Part shown: piece by piece, positions 43,401 through 57,484 of the stretch
Layout of the letters: each line of letters begins with the position of its first letter
Numbering within the stretch: the first letter of the stretch is position 1
Assembly: GCA_964019695.1 (NCBI GenBank)
Contig: OZ026525.1
Location: 86,814,779-86,878,778 of the forward strand
Source: Loripinus fragilis
Lineage: Eukaryota > Mollusca > Bivalvia > Lucinida > Lucinidae
Length of the DNA: 64,000 nt
Direction: 5' to 3'
Translations under genes and position numbers: made by a program
Notes under the pieces: generated by a model
Told to the model about the DNA's origin: nothing
Seen by the model: the letters and a program-made list of their open reading frames with translations, nothing else
Databases searched by the model: none

Positions 43401-46400
43401 CAGCAGACGACAAATTTTGCATCATCTTTCTCCATTTTCTAAAAAAATAAGGTATGACATTTAATGAGAATCAAACGATTCTCATGAAATACAAGGGTTA
43501 ACCCAGTAAATCTTGGACTTTTGTTATAAAACGAGATTGTCTATCGGGAATTCTATAAAATTTGTATATGTTAATACGAGGGCTGTTCAAATATGAATGC
43601 AAGTGGGTTCATAACTTTCGTCACATATATGCTACGACAAAATGTCATACCTTTCTGGAAAGAACCATCTGTCGCCTTTAAAATGGCACCAAACATATAA
43701 AAACATTCATTATATTCCTCGAGTTACAGACCCTTTTATAAAGGCCATTCCTGTATACTGAAGTTTTTCTGAAGCAAATTGCATGCACGTTTTGGTACAT
43801 GTGCGGATATTGTGTCATATCTTTGTAAGTTTTAGACAAAATGGCACCAAATTTTAGATACAAGTTTAATTAACAATCCAAAAATTGCTTGCATGATAAA
43901 GTTTATATAATCCTGTTTCAATCTGGAGTAAACAGGCACGTTTGTGACGTCATTAATTTTAAGGTAAACGTCATTTTAAATTATCTACTGAGGACGTAAT
44001 AATGAACATCGCTGTGTCGTTTTCTTTGCGTTTTGCTGAAAACATGCTGAATATGTCATAAGGGAGTTTTCAAAACGCGCCGTCCTCTATTTACAGAGTA
44101 ATCACATTTTATATAATTTTTCAAGCATTTTCTGCCTCTTAATTATTTGTTTACAATAATTAAAATATGTCCAATCTGTCTAGTCCTCAAGACCAGGTTA
44201 GTAATTTTATTGTAAATAATGCATTTAGTGGTAAAACTTAAAGTTTACGTTCAAATTTAGTATAAAGCTGCAATGTTATGACACAAAAAATATGTATAAA
44301 TTCTTTAATCCCATCACTTAAGGCATTTTGACTTAATAAAAATGCTTTTCAGCGTTTAAAAATTACCCACTATCCATCAATAATTTGAAGCAACAACTCA
44401 GTATGAGCTATAAACATAATGTCTTTGAGTTAAAACTAGTTTAGATGTTGCTTCGTGCTCTGTTAGAGATACGTTTTACTGAAAGTTGAAAGGTGGTGTT
44501 TTGTTTACCATTTATTTGCAAACATAAGGAGACTTTTAAAATAGTGAAAACTTTTTGTTGTAATTTAACAGAAGCATGACGGATTTTCACAACTTTCACA
44601 GAATCATTATATAAGTATATGGGGATACTTCCTTAAAAGTATCAAGAAATTTCACCTGTTTATCGACGAATTATACGCTCGTCTATATCACTGTTATATG
44701 TTCGAAGCATTGAGTTTGTTAGTATGCTAACGTGACCCTCATTTTAAGGGCTATAGCTCGATAAGTATACTGTATTTTTCTTTATGCCTGGTGCCAGTTC
44801 AAAGGTGACATATAGTCCTTTATAGAAATGTTTACCATATTCTTGTAGCATATATGTGAAGAAAGTTATGAAGCTACTTGCATTCATATTTGAACAGCCC
44901 TCGTATACATCTACGAGGCATTTTCTACAAATATGGGTTAAATCACAGTTTATACAACAAAGTAATGAAGCTTTACTTGAGGGTATCTCTGCGTATGGGG
45001 AGCACGTCACAAATTATTTTGCTGTATTTTCAGAGAGGGGTGGTCAAATGTTTTGACTCTACTCTTTTTAAATAAGCTGAAATGGTGACAAATATTGCCA
45101 CATATTTGTTGAGTAAGTCTCCCTGTTTCCAGTAAAGACTAAATAGTTAGTGTAGATATGTTAAGCAATCAAACAAGCCCGATCTTTTCGATTTAATTAG
45201 AGACAACATATTTATCCCCACGCTTTTTTAAAAAAGCGTCGGGGATATTGCAATCGCCTCCGTCCGTCCGTCTGTCCGTCACGCTATCTCCTCCTAAACC
45301 ACTGGACGAAATCCAACCAAATTTGGTTTCTGAGTTGCTCACATGAATGGGGTGTGCAACGGCACATTTTTTTTTGCCCCGCCCCCTGGGGCCCTGGGGA
45401 GGGGCCAAAAGGTCAAATATCATTAAATTTGAATTACAAAGTCAATTTCAAAGATTTTTTAACCAAACTTTGTGTGTCTTCTCACACATGAAAGATATAA
45501 AACATATCAGACGGGATTTTCATTTGGTCGCCTGGGTCATGCCCCAGGGGTCGGACTTAGGGGTACCGTGGGGGGTTTGGGGGGTCAAAATTTTTTTTTT
45601 TTTGAAATTCAACCAAATTTGGTGTGTGAGTTACTTACATGGATGGCACATGCACCGGCACCATTTTTTGGGTCCCCACCCCCTGGGGCCTTGGGGAGGG
45701 GCCAAAAGGTCAAATATCATTAAATCTGAATTACAAAGTCAATTTCAAAGGTTTTTAAACCAAACTTTGTGTGTCTTCTCACACATGAAAGATATAAAAC
45801 ATATCAGACGGGATTTTCATTTGGTCGCCTGGGTCATGCCCCAGGGGTCGGACTTAGGGGTACCGTGGGGGGTTTGGGGGGTCAAAATTTTTTTTTTTTT
45901 TGAAATTCAACCAAATTTGGTGTGTGAGTTACTTACATGGATGGCACATGCACCGGCACCATTTTTTGGGTCCCCACCCCCTGGGGCCTTGGGGAGGGGC
46001 CAAAAGGTCAAATATCATTAAATCTGAATTACAAAGTCAATTTCAAAGGTTTTTAAACCAAACTTTGTGTGTCTTCTCACACATGAAAGATATAAAACAT
46101 ATCAGACGGGATTTTCATTCGGCCGCGTGGGTCATGCCCAGGGGTGGGACTTGGGGGTACCGTGGGGGTTGGGGGTAAAAAAATTTTTTTTTTCCGAAAT
46201 TCAACCAAATTTCGTGTGTGAGTTACTCACATGAATGGCACATGCACCGGCACAATTTTTGGGGTCCCTGCCCCCTGGGGCCTTGGGGAGGGGTCAAAAA
46301 TTTAATTTTCTGAACATGGTCATTTTGGCATATCAAATTAAAGGGGATGAGCAGTAGACCATGATACACTAAACAATTTTAACCTACAATAAAACTGGTG

Positions 46401-49400
46401 ACCTTGGGATGGGGTCAAAGGGTCAATTACCATTAGATTTCTTTGAGAGCGTGGGGATTTGCGATGGCGCGCCATCGAATGTGTTCTAGTTACCATTAAA
46501 ATAACATACAGAAAAATAGCATGCGCTCCGTTAAATTGACGAAAATTAGGTTGTCTTTGTGATATTACTCAAATAATTTTACACAAAATCCATTTAACGA
46601 CACTAGTGACTCTTCTACCAACCATTTAACATTAAAAGAACATAGTTTAATGTGATTATTAGCTAAAAATTGGTGAAAGTCTAATTTTTGCCCCGTACCG
46701 TTTTTCTAACCTAAGCATTTTCTGAAAAATAAAAATGTAGTAGGTATGTTCAATCGTTTATAAAATCAATGCGAATGACCATAAACATTTCAAATTTTCA
46801 ACACTTTACCTTGCATGGTTACTAGTTGATGTGGTAATGCATTGTTAAAAAAAACAAAAGCGAAATTTGATTGAATGTACTATACCTTTTTGGACTAGAA
46901 TAGTTTCATTACAAAAAATTTGTCGTGCGCCGCTCACGCCGACATACCATCAAGTAAAGCTTCATAAATTTTATATCATCTAAACTGCGATTCCATCCAT
47001 ATTTATACAAAATGGTTCTCATAAGTATATAAACACAACCTGAAAATATCATAAAACTACTGGTCCACAGTCTCATGTTATAACAAAAGTCCACGATTTA
47101 CTGGGATAACCCTCGTATCATGCCTTATTTGCTATTTTTGAAAAAGCAGAAAAATTTGAAATTGTCGTCTGATGCAAATTATCGGTGGCACTTCTAATAG
47201 TGACCTGTGTTTGGTAGGCTTCAGAGAGCGTTGTAAGACTTCCATCTTCTTGTAGAATCATCACTGTATGTGTGTCTGTCAGTGTAGACTGTGACTCTCC
47301 GATACCGACTGTCTCATTGGCCGCCACAGGCATGGATACCTCATTATTCAGTTTGTTTGCTAATGATAGATTACTGGTTTGATGAAACACTGGAAAAAAT
47401 TCAATATTTATACATAAATGGAGAAATTTCAACACATTTCTAACCCTTAAAGCGCCAAGAAAAAAATGCATCTGAAAATGTTGTCTGCTAAAGTCGTCTG
47501 CTGTAAATAATTGCCTAGCATTACTGACCAAGTATAGAAGCAAACAGCGTGGACCCAGAACAGACTGTGTGGACCCAGAACAGACTGCTCCTATAGGAGC
47601 AGTCTGATCTAAGACCTCACTGTTTGCCATTGAGGCTTCTTAAACATTTCAGCTGACGAGAAAAGCAGACGACTTTTGCTACGATTGGGGCATTAAGGGC
47701 TAAAATCCTGAACTGTAGAAATTCAAATTTTAAAACGAGTTTCTTTGTAATGAAAGATTACTGATTTGATGAAAGACTGAAATAAATTCAAAATAAGCAT
47801 ATTTTATCTAAAGGTGAATTGGTAATACCTATTCTTAACAATTAGACCAGTCCATTTCTGTTTTAAGGGTTGTTGGATAGTATTTTCTTATTTTTACTCA
47901 AATTTTAAAAGAATATTCTGTAAGCAAACACAGTGGAGACACTGATCAGAGGCCACATTCTGTGGCGTCGGATCTGGGGCTGCATTGTTTGCCTAAGTGC
48001 CACAAAAAGGATGCTAGGCATATACTAGGCCAAACAAGAAACGCCGCATATAAAGATTTAAAATATTGCATGTTTAATGAGGGTAACAAAATTTCATCTG
48101 CTATCTATGTTTTGCTACTATTCCTGCCACACACTATTCCCATTGTTTTATTGAGCTCAGTTAACCCAAACCAGTGTACTGGCTGATTTTTTATTTTCCA
48201 GTTTTTCACGTGAACATTCATTTTATTTAGATATACACATGTTCTAACTACTGAAATCTCTAGCCGAATATCCAGTTTGCTTGAAAACATTTTAAAACTT
48301 AAAATTAAAGATTACACATTGCTAATTTACGATACAAAGATGGGCACATGTTGAACGGGAAAGGTCGATAAGAAAGTTACAAGCTAACGTGATGCCATGG
48401 GTGATAGGCCAACAATATCGATGTCATGCTCGGACGATCCATCATCTAAGGAAACGTTTCAGACAAATTGGAACAATGCTAGACCGTGTGCGTTCTTCAT
48501 GACGTCATCGTGTAACTACGCGATGTCAAGTTCGATAAAGCTGTACATGAAGACTGCTCAATCAATTTTGTCTGGTGACAGTGGTAGCTAGGACAACCTG
48601 AGGGACCTATAACCCAAGAATCAGCACTCAAACTGTGAAAATCGTTTGCCGGGAGCGCAGTTGCTCAGTGGTAGATTGCTTGACTCGAGATCGAGAGGCC
48701 CCGGGTTCGAGCCTCACCGGCATCACTGCATTGTGGTCTTTGAGCAAGACACATTTATCCTAGCTTAGTGCTGGTTCAACCCAGGAAGACCCGTCCCTGT
48801 TTAACTGAAAGATTGTTGATGGGATGTAAAGAATCAAATCAAATAAAAACAAATCGTTTGCAAGAGATTGGTGAAAGACCCCCATATACAATGTATGTTT
48901 TATATGCAACGTTTCTTTTTTGGCCTAGCATATAATTATGAGTAAGAAATTCAAATTTTAAAACTTGTTCAGTTTTTTTGTAGTGAAAGATTACTGGTTT
49001 GATGAGACTGAAAAAAAATCAGTATTAGCACATTAATGGTGAACTTTCAACAAATTTCCGAAATTCCTGAACTTTATAAATTCAAATTTTATAACTTGCA
49101 GGATGTCTACAAAAAAAAAACATTTTCAAGATTGAATGATGAATCGTGTTTAGGAAATCTAAGATTTATCAGGGAACCTATTATAATTTCCCGAATCCAG
49201 CATTTTAAGGATTTTCAATGAAACAGTGCTGATATAAATTGCTTCATGCAGTGCTTACACATTTATCAAACCCTTTCCCTGCTATTTGCAAACAATATGT
49301 TTCTGAAATACTATCCGTGTCAAACATTGCGATTCAGATTGGCGCTGACATTTTGAGGAGCCTGACCTTGACCCAAAAATTTTTGGAAAAACTATCAGTA

Positions 49401-52400
49401 CTATTATCTCTTCTATATATTGTCTGCTGATAACCTTTGCAAACTGTTTGGACCCTGATCAGGCCTGACAAATGTCGGGCCTGATCTGGATTCAAACTGT
49501 TTGGCATTCTGATTATATTCCTGAAAGAATATTTTTCGAAAAAGTTGATTTTGAAAAAAATCAGCAGACGACAAAAAAGCATGAGAAATTACCCAGCATG
49601 CAAAGAGTTAGTTGTAAAAGAGTTAACCCTTAAAGCGCCAAGAAAAAAATGTATCTGAAAATGTCGTCTGCTGAAGTCGTCTGCTGCAAATAATTGAATA
49701 ACATTACTGACGAATTAAGTATAGAAGCAAAAAGCGTGGACCCAGAACAGACTTCTCCTATAGGAGCAGTCTGATCTGGGTCCACACTGTTTGCCATAGA
49801 AGCTTCTTAAACATTTCAGCAGACGAGAAAAGCAGACGACTTTTGTTGCGATTGGCACATTAAGGATTAAGTGGACCTTTGCTTATTGAGCAGACTTACT
49901 TTGATCATCTGCTGTGACCATACAAGTAATGGCTTCTGTAAGAGCTGGATGGATCTGTAACTCATCCGAAGGGATTGTTGTGGTAGGGTCCTCCTGTTCT
50001 TGTAACAATGGCTGGTTCACTTCCTACAAATGTTGGCAGAAATATATTAGCCCTTAAAGCGCCAATCACGACTGCAGCGGACGACAAATTTTGCCGCATC
50101 TTTCTTAATTTTTTGAGAAAAATAAGGTAAGATATTTCATGAGAATCGTCTGCCAGCAGCAGACGATTCTCATGAAATATCATGCCTTATTATTTTTGAA
50201 AAAGCGGGAAATTTTGAAACTGTCGTCTGCTGCAAATTCTAGGCGGTGCTTTATGGGGCCTTTATCACATGCAGTCAATGCATTTGGGAGTGATATAATG
50301 CCTGATGCATTAAAATTGATAACCCACTCGTCTTTTACATATTTGGGTAACATTATGTAATAACAGCCACAACAAGGTCACGGAAATGTTAAATGATGAC
50401 AAAATTTAAATGTTTTCATGCAAAAAATGTGATTTCGAAGTATTCTTAATGTCATATGATTAATAGAATCTAACATTCAAGCTCCTGTATTAATGAACTA
50501 ATTAAACTTGTTACGAAAAAAGTGATAAAAAGTACAGCAAACCTCACATTTCATCTCTTTTCCAACTTCAATAATACATGAGCACCCATGTAAGATCCTT
50601 TATGAATCAAGCCTTTGCTATATAGAGAATACTAGGTGAGTGTCTTTTGATATCCAGTTTACCAGGTAAGGCTTCGAGAAAGCTGTACTGTATTGTGAGG
50701 CTTGCCGAGTGATTCAACCTGCGTTCTCGATGCCGAGCCTGGTAAACTTGATATCAAAAGACACAAACCTGGTATTCTGTTTACAAGTTGGTTCACTCTT
50801 CAAACAAGTGATTATGACATAATTATCGTGTAGATTCAATGTCATTGACAACAATGTCACTCAAAAAGTGCAATGTCATGATGACCTGATAAAGGCAAAT
50901 GCCATGAAATAGGCAATGTTTGTCAGGTCAACGTGCAGCAATGCAGTTAATATGAGAGGTAACTGATAAAACCTCATCACCAGATGGAGTTGGGTATAAC
51001 ATATGCCCGGAGTTGAGAAAATCTGACTGTTGCAAGCTAACAACAAAGTGGCAGATGGGCAGTGCCTGTATTATTTGCTCAAATTCTAAACTTGCTTCAT
51101 GCAAAATTTCAACATTCTAGCTATAGCTAGCCTCTATAGCTGAGCAGGCAGCTTTTGAGCATGGCCTGGGCAGTCAAACCTGATGACAGACAGATTTTCT
51201 CTTTTGTTTGATTTGATTCTTTACTACCCAGTCAACACTTTTTTCAATCATGTCGGGACAGGTCTTCCTGGGTTGAACCAGTACTAAGCAGAGGATAAAG
51301 TACTAAGCAATGGATAAAGTGTCTTTCTCAGGACACAAGGCATTGCCTCTTCGAGCATGAAAATTACACAGTATGAATTAATGATAAGTAACTAAAACAA
51401 AGGCTCTGCAATACTGGCCCTGAGGTTATAAAACTTGAGTGCAGTCTCAAACTCAAAATAAGGCGCAAGATTGCGCTTTATTTTGAGTTTGAGATTGAAC
51501 TAAAGTTTTATAACCTCAGGGCCAGGTATGGTTTGGTTAATAATCCTAACTTTTTCATTGCCAGCGGCGACTTTTGTTGTCTACTGATAACCTTTGTAAA
51601 CAATTTGGACAAAGATCAGGACCGCCAGAATGCACTTATTGAATCAGTTAAATTTTGAAAAAGTAGGCAGATTTCAACTTAATCATGAAAAATTACCAAG
51701 TATGCAAAGAGTAAAATTCGATTCCTACAGGTAGAGCTTCTTGAGAGATTTTGTGGTCTGCTGATAAACTTTGCGAAGGGTTTGAACATTCTGAAGGTCC
51801 TGAAAGAATTTTTTGAAAAAAGTAATTTTGAAACAAGAGGGCCCTGGATTGCTCATTTGAATCCTGGAACATAATATGATGTATTGACCTGTGGCTAAAG
51901 AGATATCAGTTAAAGATTTTTCTATTTTTAGCTCTTGTGGCTCTGTTGTTGAGCCAAGCTGAATATTCTGATGAATTTAGGTAGAGGGCATCATGAACAT
52001 TTCTGTAAAATTATTTTGAGTTTGGACCAGTGGTTCAGGTGATGTTGTTTAAAGACATTATTTATCTAGAGCTCTGGTCACCCTTTTGTTCAGCACAGCC
52101 AAACCATTTGTGCAATTTTTGGTAGAGGGCATTATGAGGACCATTTCTTTGAAGTTATATTGAATTAGGGCCAGTGGTTCAGGAGGAGATGCCGTTTAAA
52201 GACATTGCTCATCTAGAGCTCTGATGACCCCTTTGTTCAGCTTGGTGGAACCATTTGTGCAATTTAAAGGGATTTTCCTAGGCCTATTTTGGAGCCGAAT
52301 ATAGGTCCCTTCCCAAACCAAAAAAAGAGCAAAAACTTTCCAAATAGTGAATAACATTCCCAATTCCTTAGCTCTACAGATTGGTGAAAATTTCATGAAA

Positions 52401-55400
52401 ATCGGACCAAAAATAGCAAAGTTACAGATGATTACATTCAAACATTGATGCATATATTCCTGAGCAATTATTAAGGTCCATGTACGACAAATCTGACAAT
52501 TTAAAACAGAGATCTAGTTCTTTCATGCAGAATCTAGTTTTCCCAATTTTCATGGCTCAATAAAAATGTTCTTAAATTCAACAGGCCCCTGGCCCCAACT
52601 TCAGATAGGTAGAAAACTCCTGGATTTATGTAGAAGGCATCATGAGGAACATTTCTGTGAAATTATTTTAAATTTGGACCAGTGGTTCAGGAGGAGATGT
52701 AGTTTAAAAATATTATTATCTAGAGCTCTGACAGCCCCTTTGATGGGTAGAGGGGAACCATTTGTGCAATTTTAGTAGAAGCCATCATGAGGAACTATTC
52801 TGTGAAATTATTTTGAATTTGGACTAGTGGTTCAGATGTCCTTTAAAGATATTTCTTATCTTGAGTTCTGGCATCCCTTTTGTACAGCTGAGCGGAACCA
52901 TTTGTGCAATTTTAGTAGAGGGCATCATAAGGAACATTTCTGTGAAATTATTTTGAATTTGGATGATTGGTTCAGGAGATGTCATTTAATAAAAGATTTC
53001 TTATCTGGAGCTCTGCGGGGCCCTCTTATTTGACGGAGCGGAACCATAAATTTTGTGCAATTCTGGGTTCAGACGGAAAGCAGAATACCACTTAAGCCGG
53101 TGCCGGGGGTGTGAGAATTGTTACACTTTCCATTAGTTCTCATGTATAGACTCAATAAAACTAGAAATGTGTCCATGGGACATGGATGTCCCCGCTATTG
53201 CCAAATTCGCATAAATAGGGAATCGTCATTAATGTGCGTACAGAAATTCAGTGAACAACGCTTTTTTGCGTTTATTTCGTTATGTGCAGACTGATCGCAC
53301 AATGACCATCAGAATTTAATACATCTATACACCGCCTAATTGGTGATATTTTTTTCGTTACAAAATGTATTGTCAAATGGACTGTGATATGATGGAATTT
53401 GTCCTCATTTGAGCATCTGCATTTTTTAATTTACCCTAAATGCACCTTTGTACGGATCGCTGCCTTTAGTTTACTATCGATGAATAATTATACGGTTTTG
53501 TAAGACGGAGAAGGGACTCTTATCATATCAAATGCAAATTATGGCCATAGTTTGGGCGCACAGAATTTTGACATACGAGAAAATATTGAGGCCTTCCCAG
53601 TGGGTACCCGTCCGCTTGTTCCTATGAAATGAATCTCTGTGGTCCCCTGTTCCCCAATTTAAAATCTTGATTTTCTGTGTTCCCTGCTCCTTCTCTGATC
53701 ATCTGATTAGAAAAAATCAAACTTGTTTTATTAAGGGGATATATCTTTCAAAAGCTCTTACTTGCATGAAAAATTTCCTGTAAAAACAAGAATTGCATTC
53801 ATGTCAAGAAGACCGATACTTTTGGCCACATTTTTGTATGAACAACTAGCTCACTTTACACCCCAACATACAGCTTTTTAGCAATCGGCAGCATGCTTAT
53901 CAGTCTTTTTAGAGTTACCTTCTTGTTCGAAACCGTTAACAATGCTGTGACACGCTGGATGATCTTTAAAGAAAACTATTTGCATGAACATGACCTACAA
54001 TTATTCGACTACAATTTTAGAAGTATTTTGACCCAAATATTATGTATTTCTGGTATTATTTACAATTTTTCAATTTGACCTTGAAAAATTCATAAGCAAA
54101 AATTGAAAATTTATATTTTTCTACCAGGAATTTGTACATTTTGGGCGAAATTACTTCTAAATATTGTAGTTGAATAACTGTAGGTCATGTTCATTCAAAT
54201 GGTTTTCCCTAAAGTTCATCCAGCATGTCACAGCATTGTTAACGGTATCAAACCAGGAAGTAACTCTAAAAATACTGATAAACATGTTGCGAATTGCTCA
54301 AAAGCTGTATGTTGGGGCGTAAAGTGAGCTATGTGAGATGTATAAGTTGTTCATACAACAATGTGGCCAAAGGTATATGTCTCCTTGACAAAAAAGCAAT
54401 TCTTGTTTATACAGGAAAATTTCCATCCAAGTAAGAGCTTTTGAAAGATATATCCCCTTAAATAAATTGAACTTTCTATCTATTTATTCCAAATACTGAT
54501 TTGTTGACACTAGACAATGCAAAACATGCACGCCAAAACGTAATTCCGGACAGCTATAGGTGATAAGATAAAATAATCACAGGGCTCACCCCTCATGTGT
54601 GATTCAAGTGAAAAAAAGACTCATCCAATAAAATAATGCTGAGTTCGGAAAGAGAAACTAGTGATGGGTGGGAATGTGCTTGGAAATAGGTTGAACAATA
54701 TATCAGCGGATGTTTTTGAGGTGGCTGAGAACTAAATGTTCATGCGAAGTGCATCATAGGCTATAAATAATGCACCAGTCATTTGTAGCCACTGCTTCAC
54801 CCAAGCCTCTGAGCAAGATGGGGATATAATGTGCTGTGTTTTTACTTTCACGTTGTCTTCACAATGCGGAGGAAATGTAGGGATTTGATAGACCTAGACA
54901 AACATTGCTGTGCAGTATAAAAACAGACTGCGGGGGTGAACTGTCCTGGTTTTGCCAGCTAGCTGCCCCCACAGTATGGTGGTTACTATGGGGAACTGCA
55001 GACACAAAGTCAAAGTCCTCGACATTCCTCTGAGCTGGGGGAGGGGGAGGGGTCACAAATGACTGGTGCATAAAGACGAAAGAAATTATGTGCACCAGTC
55101 ATTTGTAGCCACGCACAAGCCGGGCAAATGCACTGTTAGTACAGGGTCATACCAGAGACCTGTAGCCAGGAAATCAAAGCCCCCGCCGTTCCCCGGCTCT
55201 GTGGGACGTAGTTACGATTGACTTGTGTAAAAGACGCTGAAGAGCGCCATCAAATACTGTGATTCCCTTTAATATATCCGATGAACAGCCTCGAGCCAGT
55301 GCATGCGATTTCCAACAATTTGACATTTTGACAAGTGTAGACACGGACGAGCCCCTGCAGCCTCCTTTAAAAGCTTAGAAACTCCAAATGGTGTTCAGTC

Positions 55401-57452
55401 AGTAGCTTAACAATCATAGAATAGTCAAGCGACTAGCAAAGGCTCTGATCAGACTGCGCATATGCGCAGGCTGATCTGAGGCTTTGCTGGTCCCACATAA
55501 CACATTGTTGGAGATCTCATGCACTGGCTCTGTTTTTTAATATTATTATCTGTTGCACTTGATGTATTTGTCCTAGCAACACAGGCCACGACGCGAGAAA
55601 ACCTGTCTTCTGGGTTTCCGACAAAGCGAGTCTCAAACCAGTCCCTTCAGCTAAACAGACTCGCACGAGGCAGGTCTAGGGATTATTCTTCTCAAAAAGC
55701 AGACAACAAAGTTGCTGATGATACTGCGTGGATGCGCAGGCTGGTCTGGGCCTTTATTGCTACAAATCACCGAAGACAGGTTTTCTCAGTCGCGGTCCAA
55801 TTGCTATATGTGTCATTTAACCATGACACATATAAGAATTTGATTATCGTGAAATATGATAACTCAGGCCGAATTGTAACTTGTGCAGTCTCTTCAAAGC
55901 ATTTATAGTGAATATATAGACATACCAAGAGTTATCCTGCTGGTGACCGTTTTCTTTATCATATACGAAAGTAAGCATGGTAATCATTGAACTGTATAAA
56001 CCACGTGTTGCCCATATGAAATACACTGAGGGAAAATAAGGATTTTTCTAAATCGAAAATGACTAAGTTATTTTATTTCACAAGAGATTCCAGACTTATT
56101 TTCCTATCATAAATATTCAAATATGCAATTGTATATTAGGCGGTGTTTTATTATATGTATATGCAAAATTCTAGTCAAAAATTTTATCATTAAAGACATT
56201 TTAAAAAAGAAAAACGATGTTCACTGAATTTCTGTACGGACTATAACAAAGGGCAATAACTCCTGAAGGCATGGTGCGATATGGGCCATTCTGAAACTTG
56301 AAGACATTAGGGTACTTAATAGTGTGACCAAGTTTCATAGAATTATAATCAAAACTATTCATCTTAGAGAGCAGATGTCATTTCAACCGAAGATTTTTCA
56401 TAAACTAAGGGCAATAACTCCTTAAAGCATGGTGCCGTATAGACCATTATCGCACTTGAAGAAGACATCATGGTACTAAACAATGTGACCAAGTTTCATA
56501 AAATTCTGATCATGTATTCGACTTAGACAGCGGACATCATTTCAACTGGTGAATTTTCAGAAACAAAGGGCCATAACTACTGAAAGCATGGTGTGATATA
56601 GACCATTATCGAACTTGAAGACATCATGGTACTAAACACTGTGACCAAGTTTCATAAAATTCTGATCAAATGTATTCGACTTAGAGAGCGGACATCGTTT
56701 CAAATGGTGAGTTTTCATCAACAAAGGGCCATAAGTAAGTAAAGACTTTATTTATCGAGGGTTACAACATTTAGCACATATATATATATAGTACATGTTG
56801 CTAATCTTCCATGAGGCCCTCACTATTTACATTTTTACATAAATATACATGTATATAAATAAACAGCCAATAAATTACAGTTACCATATTTAACCTTATA
56901 AGTACTCTCTTCACTTATCAGTTTTAAAATCCATATCCTCCTAAAAAACATGGAATACCCAGACCAGTTGGCTTCTGAAGAAGCCAGCCTATCAAGATCA
57001 GCAGTTTTTCATCCATGATTCTATGGCATTGCACCACCTGACCAACTGGAAATCAGATATTTATATAGTGCAAACAAACCTTCAAGCATTCAGTGTGTGC
57101 TTATAAGGTTAAGTATGGTATTTTGATATCTGAGAATCATATATGTGCCCATTTGAAGTCTGAGCATCAAAATCCTGCAATACAAAAGTTTTCATTGTTA
57201 AATGGAATATGAGATCTGAAGAAATATTGTACTACTGTAGTAAGGTTCAGACTTCAAGCAAACACTTAAACCCTTTACTGACGGCGGCGTGTAACCATGT
57301 AGATGTAGATGTACTAGTGATGTCTGCTGATAATCTTTGTAAACAATTTGGACCCAGATCAGACCCCATACAACACGGGGCCTAATCTGGATCCAAACTG
57401 TTTGACAACCTGATGACAAGCACCCCCAAAAGCATCCTAGTATCACAGCAGA

Positions 57453-57484
<32 letters not shown>

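Larger units (their letters stand above)
43492..47115. mobile_element. Mariner/Tc1-like element with long terminal inverted repeats, split by two insertions
   Basis: Inserted at TA in a palindromic MITE: GAAATA/CAAGGGTTA at the left, TAACCCTCG/TATCATG at the right. The arms share CCCAGTAAATC-TGGACTTTTGTTATAA and continue for roughly 230 bp (43492-43574 plus 44906-45060 at left; 46905-47115 at right). The left arm is broken by the element at 43577-44903, and 45207-46495 lies inside. No intact transposase; short stretches of the arms are open (e.g. 44906-45056 +). Confidence 0.75.
43376..47195. mobile_element. Palindromic MITE of the TTAACCCTTAAAG family, split by 43492-47115
   Basis: The left half (43376-43491) ends GATTCTCATGAAATA and the right half (47116-47195) resumes TATCATGCCTTATTTGC. 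Rejoined they match the complete copy at 50049-50262. The core carries GTCGTCTGCTGC-type arms. Confidence 0.8.

Noticed and set aside
43577..44903. Intact mariner transposase
   Set aside because: The length fits, but no frame is open for more than ~90 codons and the ends form long inverted arms instead.
45347..46021. 224-codon ORF, the longest in the window
   Set aside because: It consists of the ~298-bp tandem units of an interspersed element; Gly/Pro runs reflect GGGG/CCCC tracts and no domain is recognisable.
47118..47630. 170-codon minus-strand ORF
   Set aside because: Only its middle (47205-47389) is an exon; the rest is read-through into introns and MITE sequence on both sides.
55519..55908. 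129-codon ORF with a hydrophobic N-terminus resembling a signal peptide
   Set aside because: It begins at a MITE end and contains the MITE core; no splice or family support.
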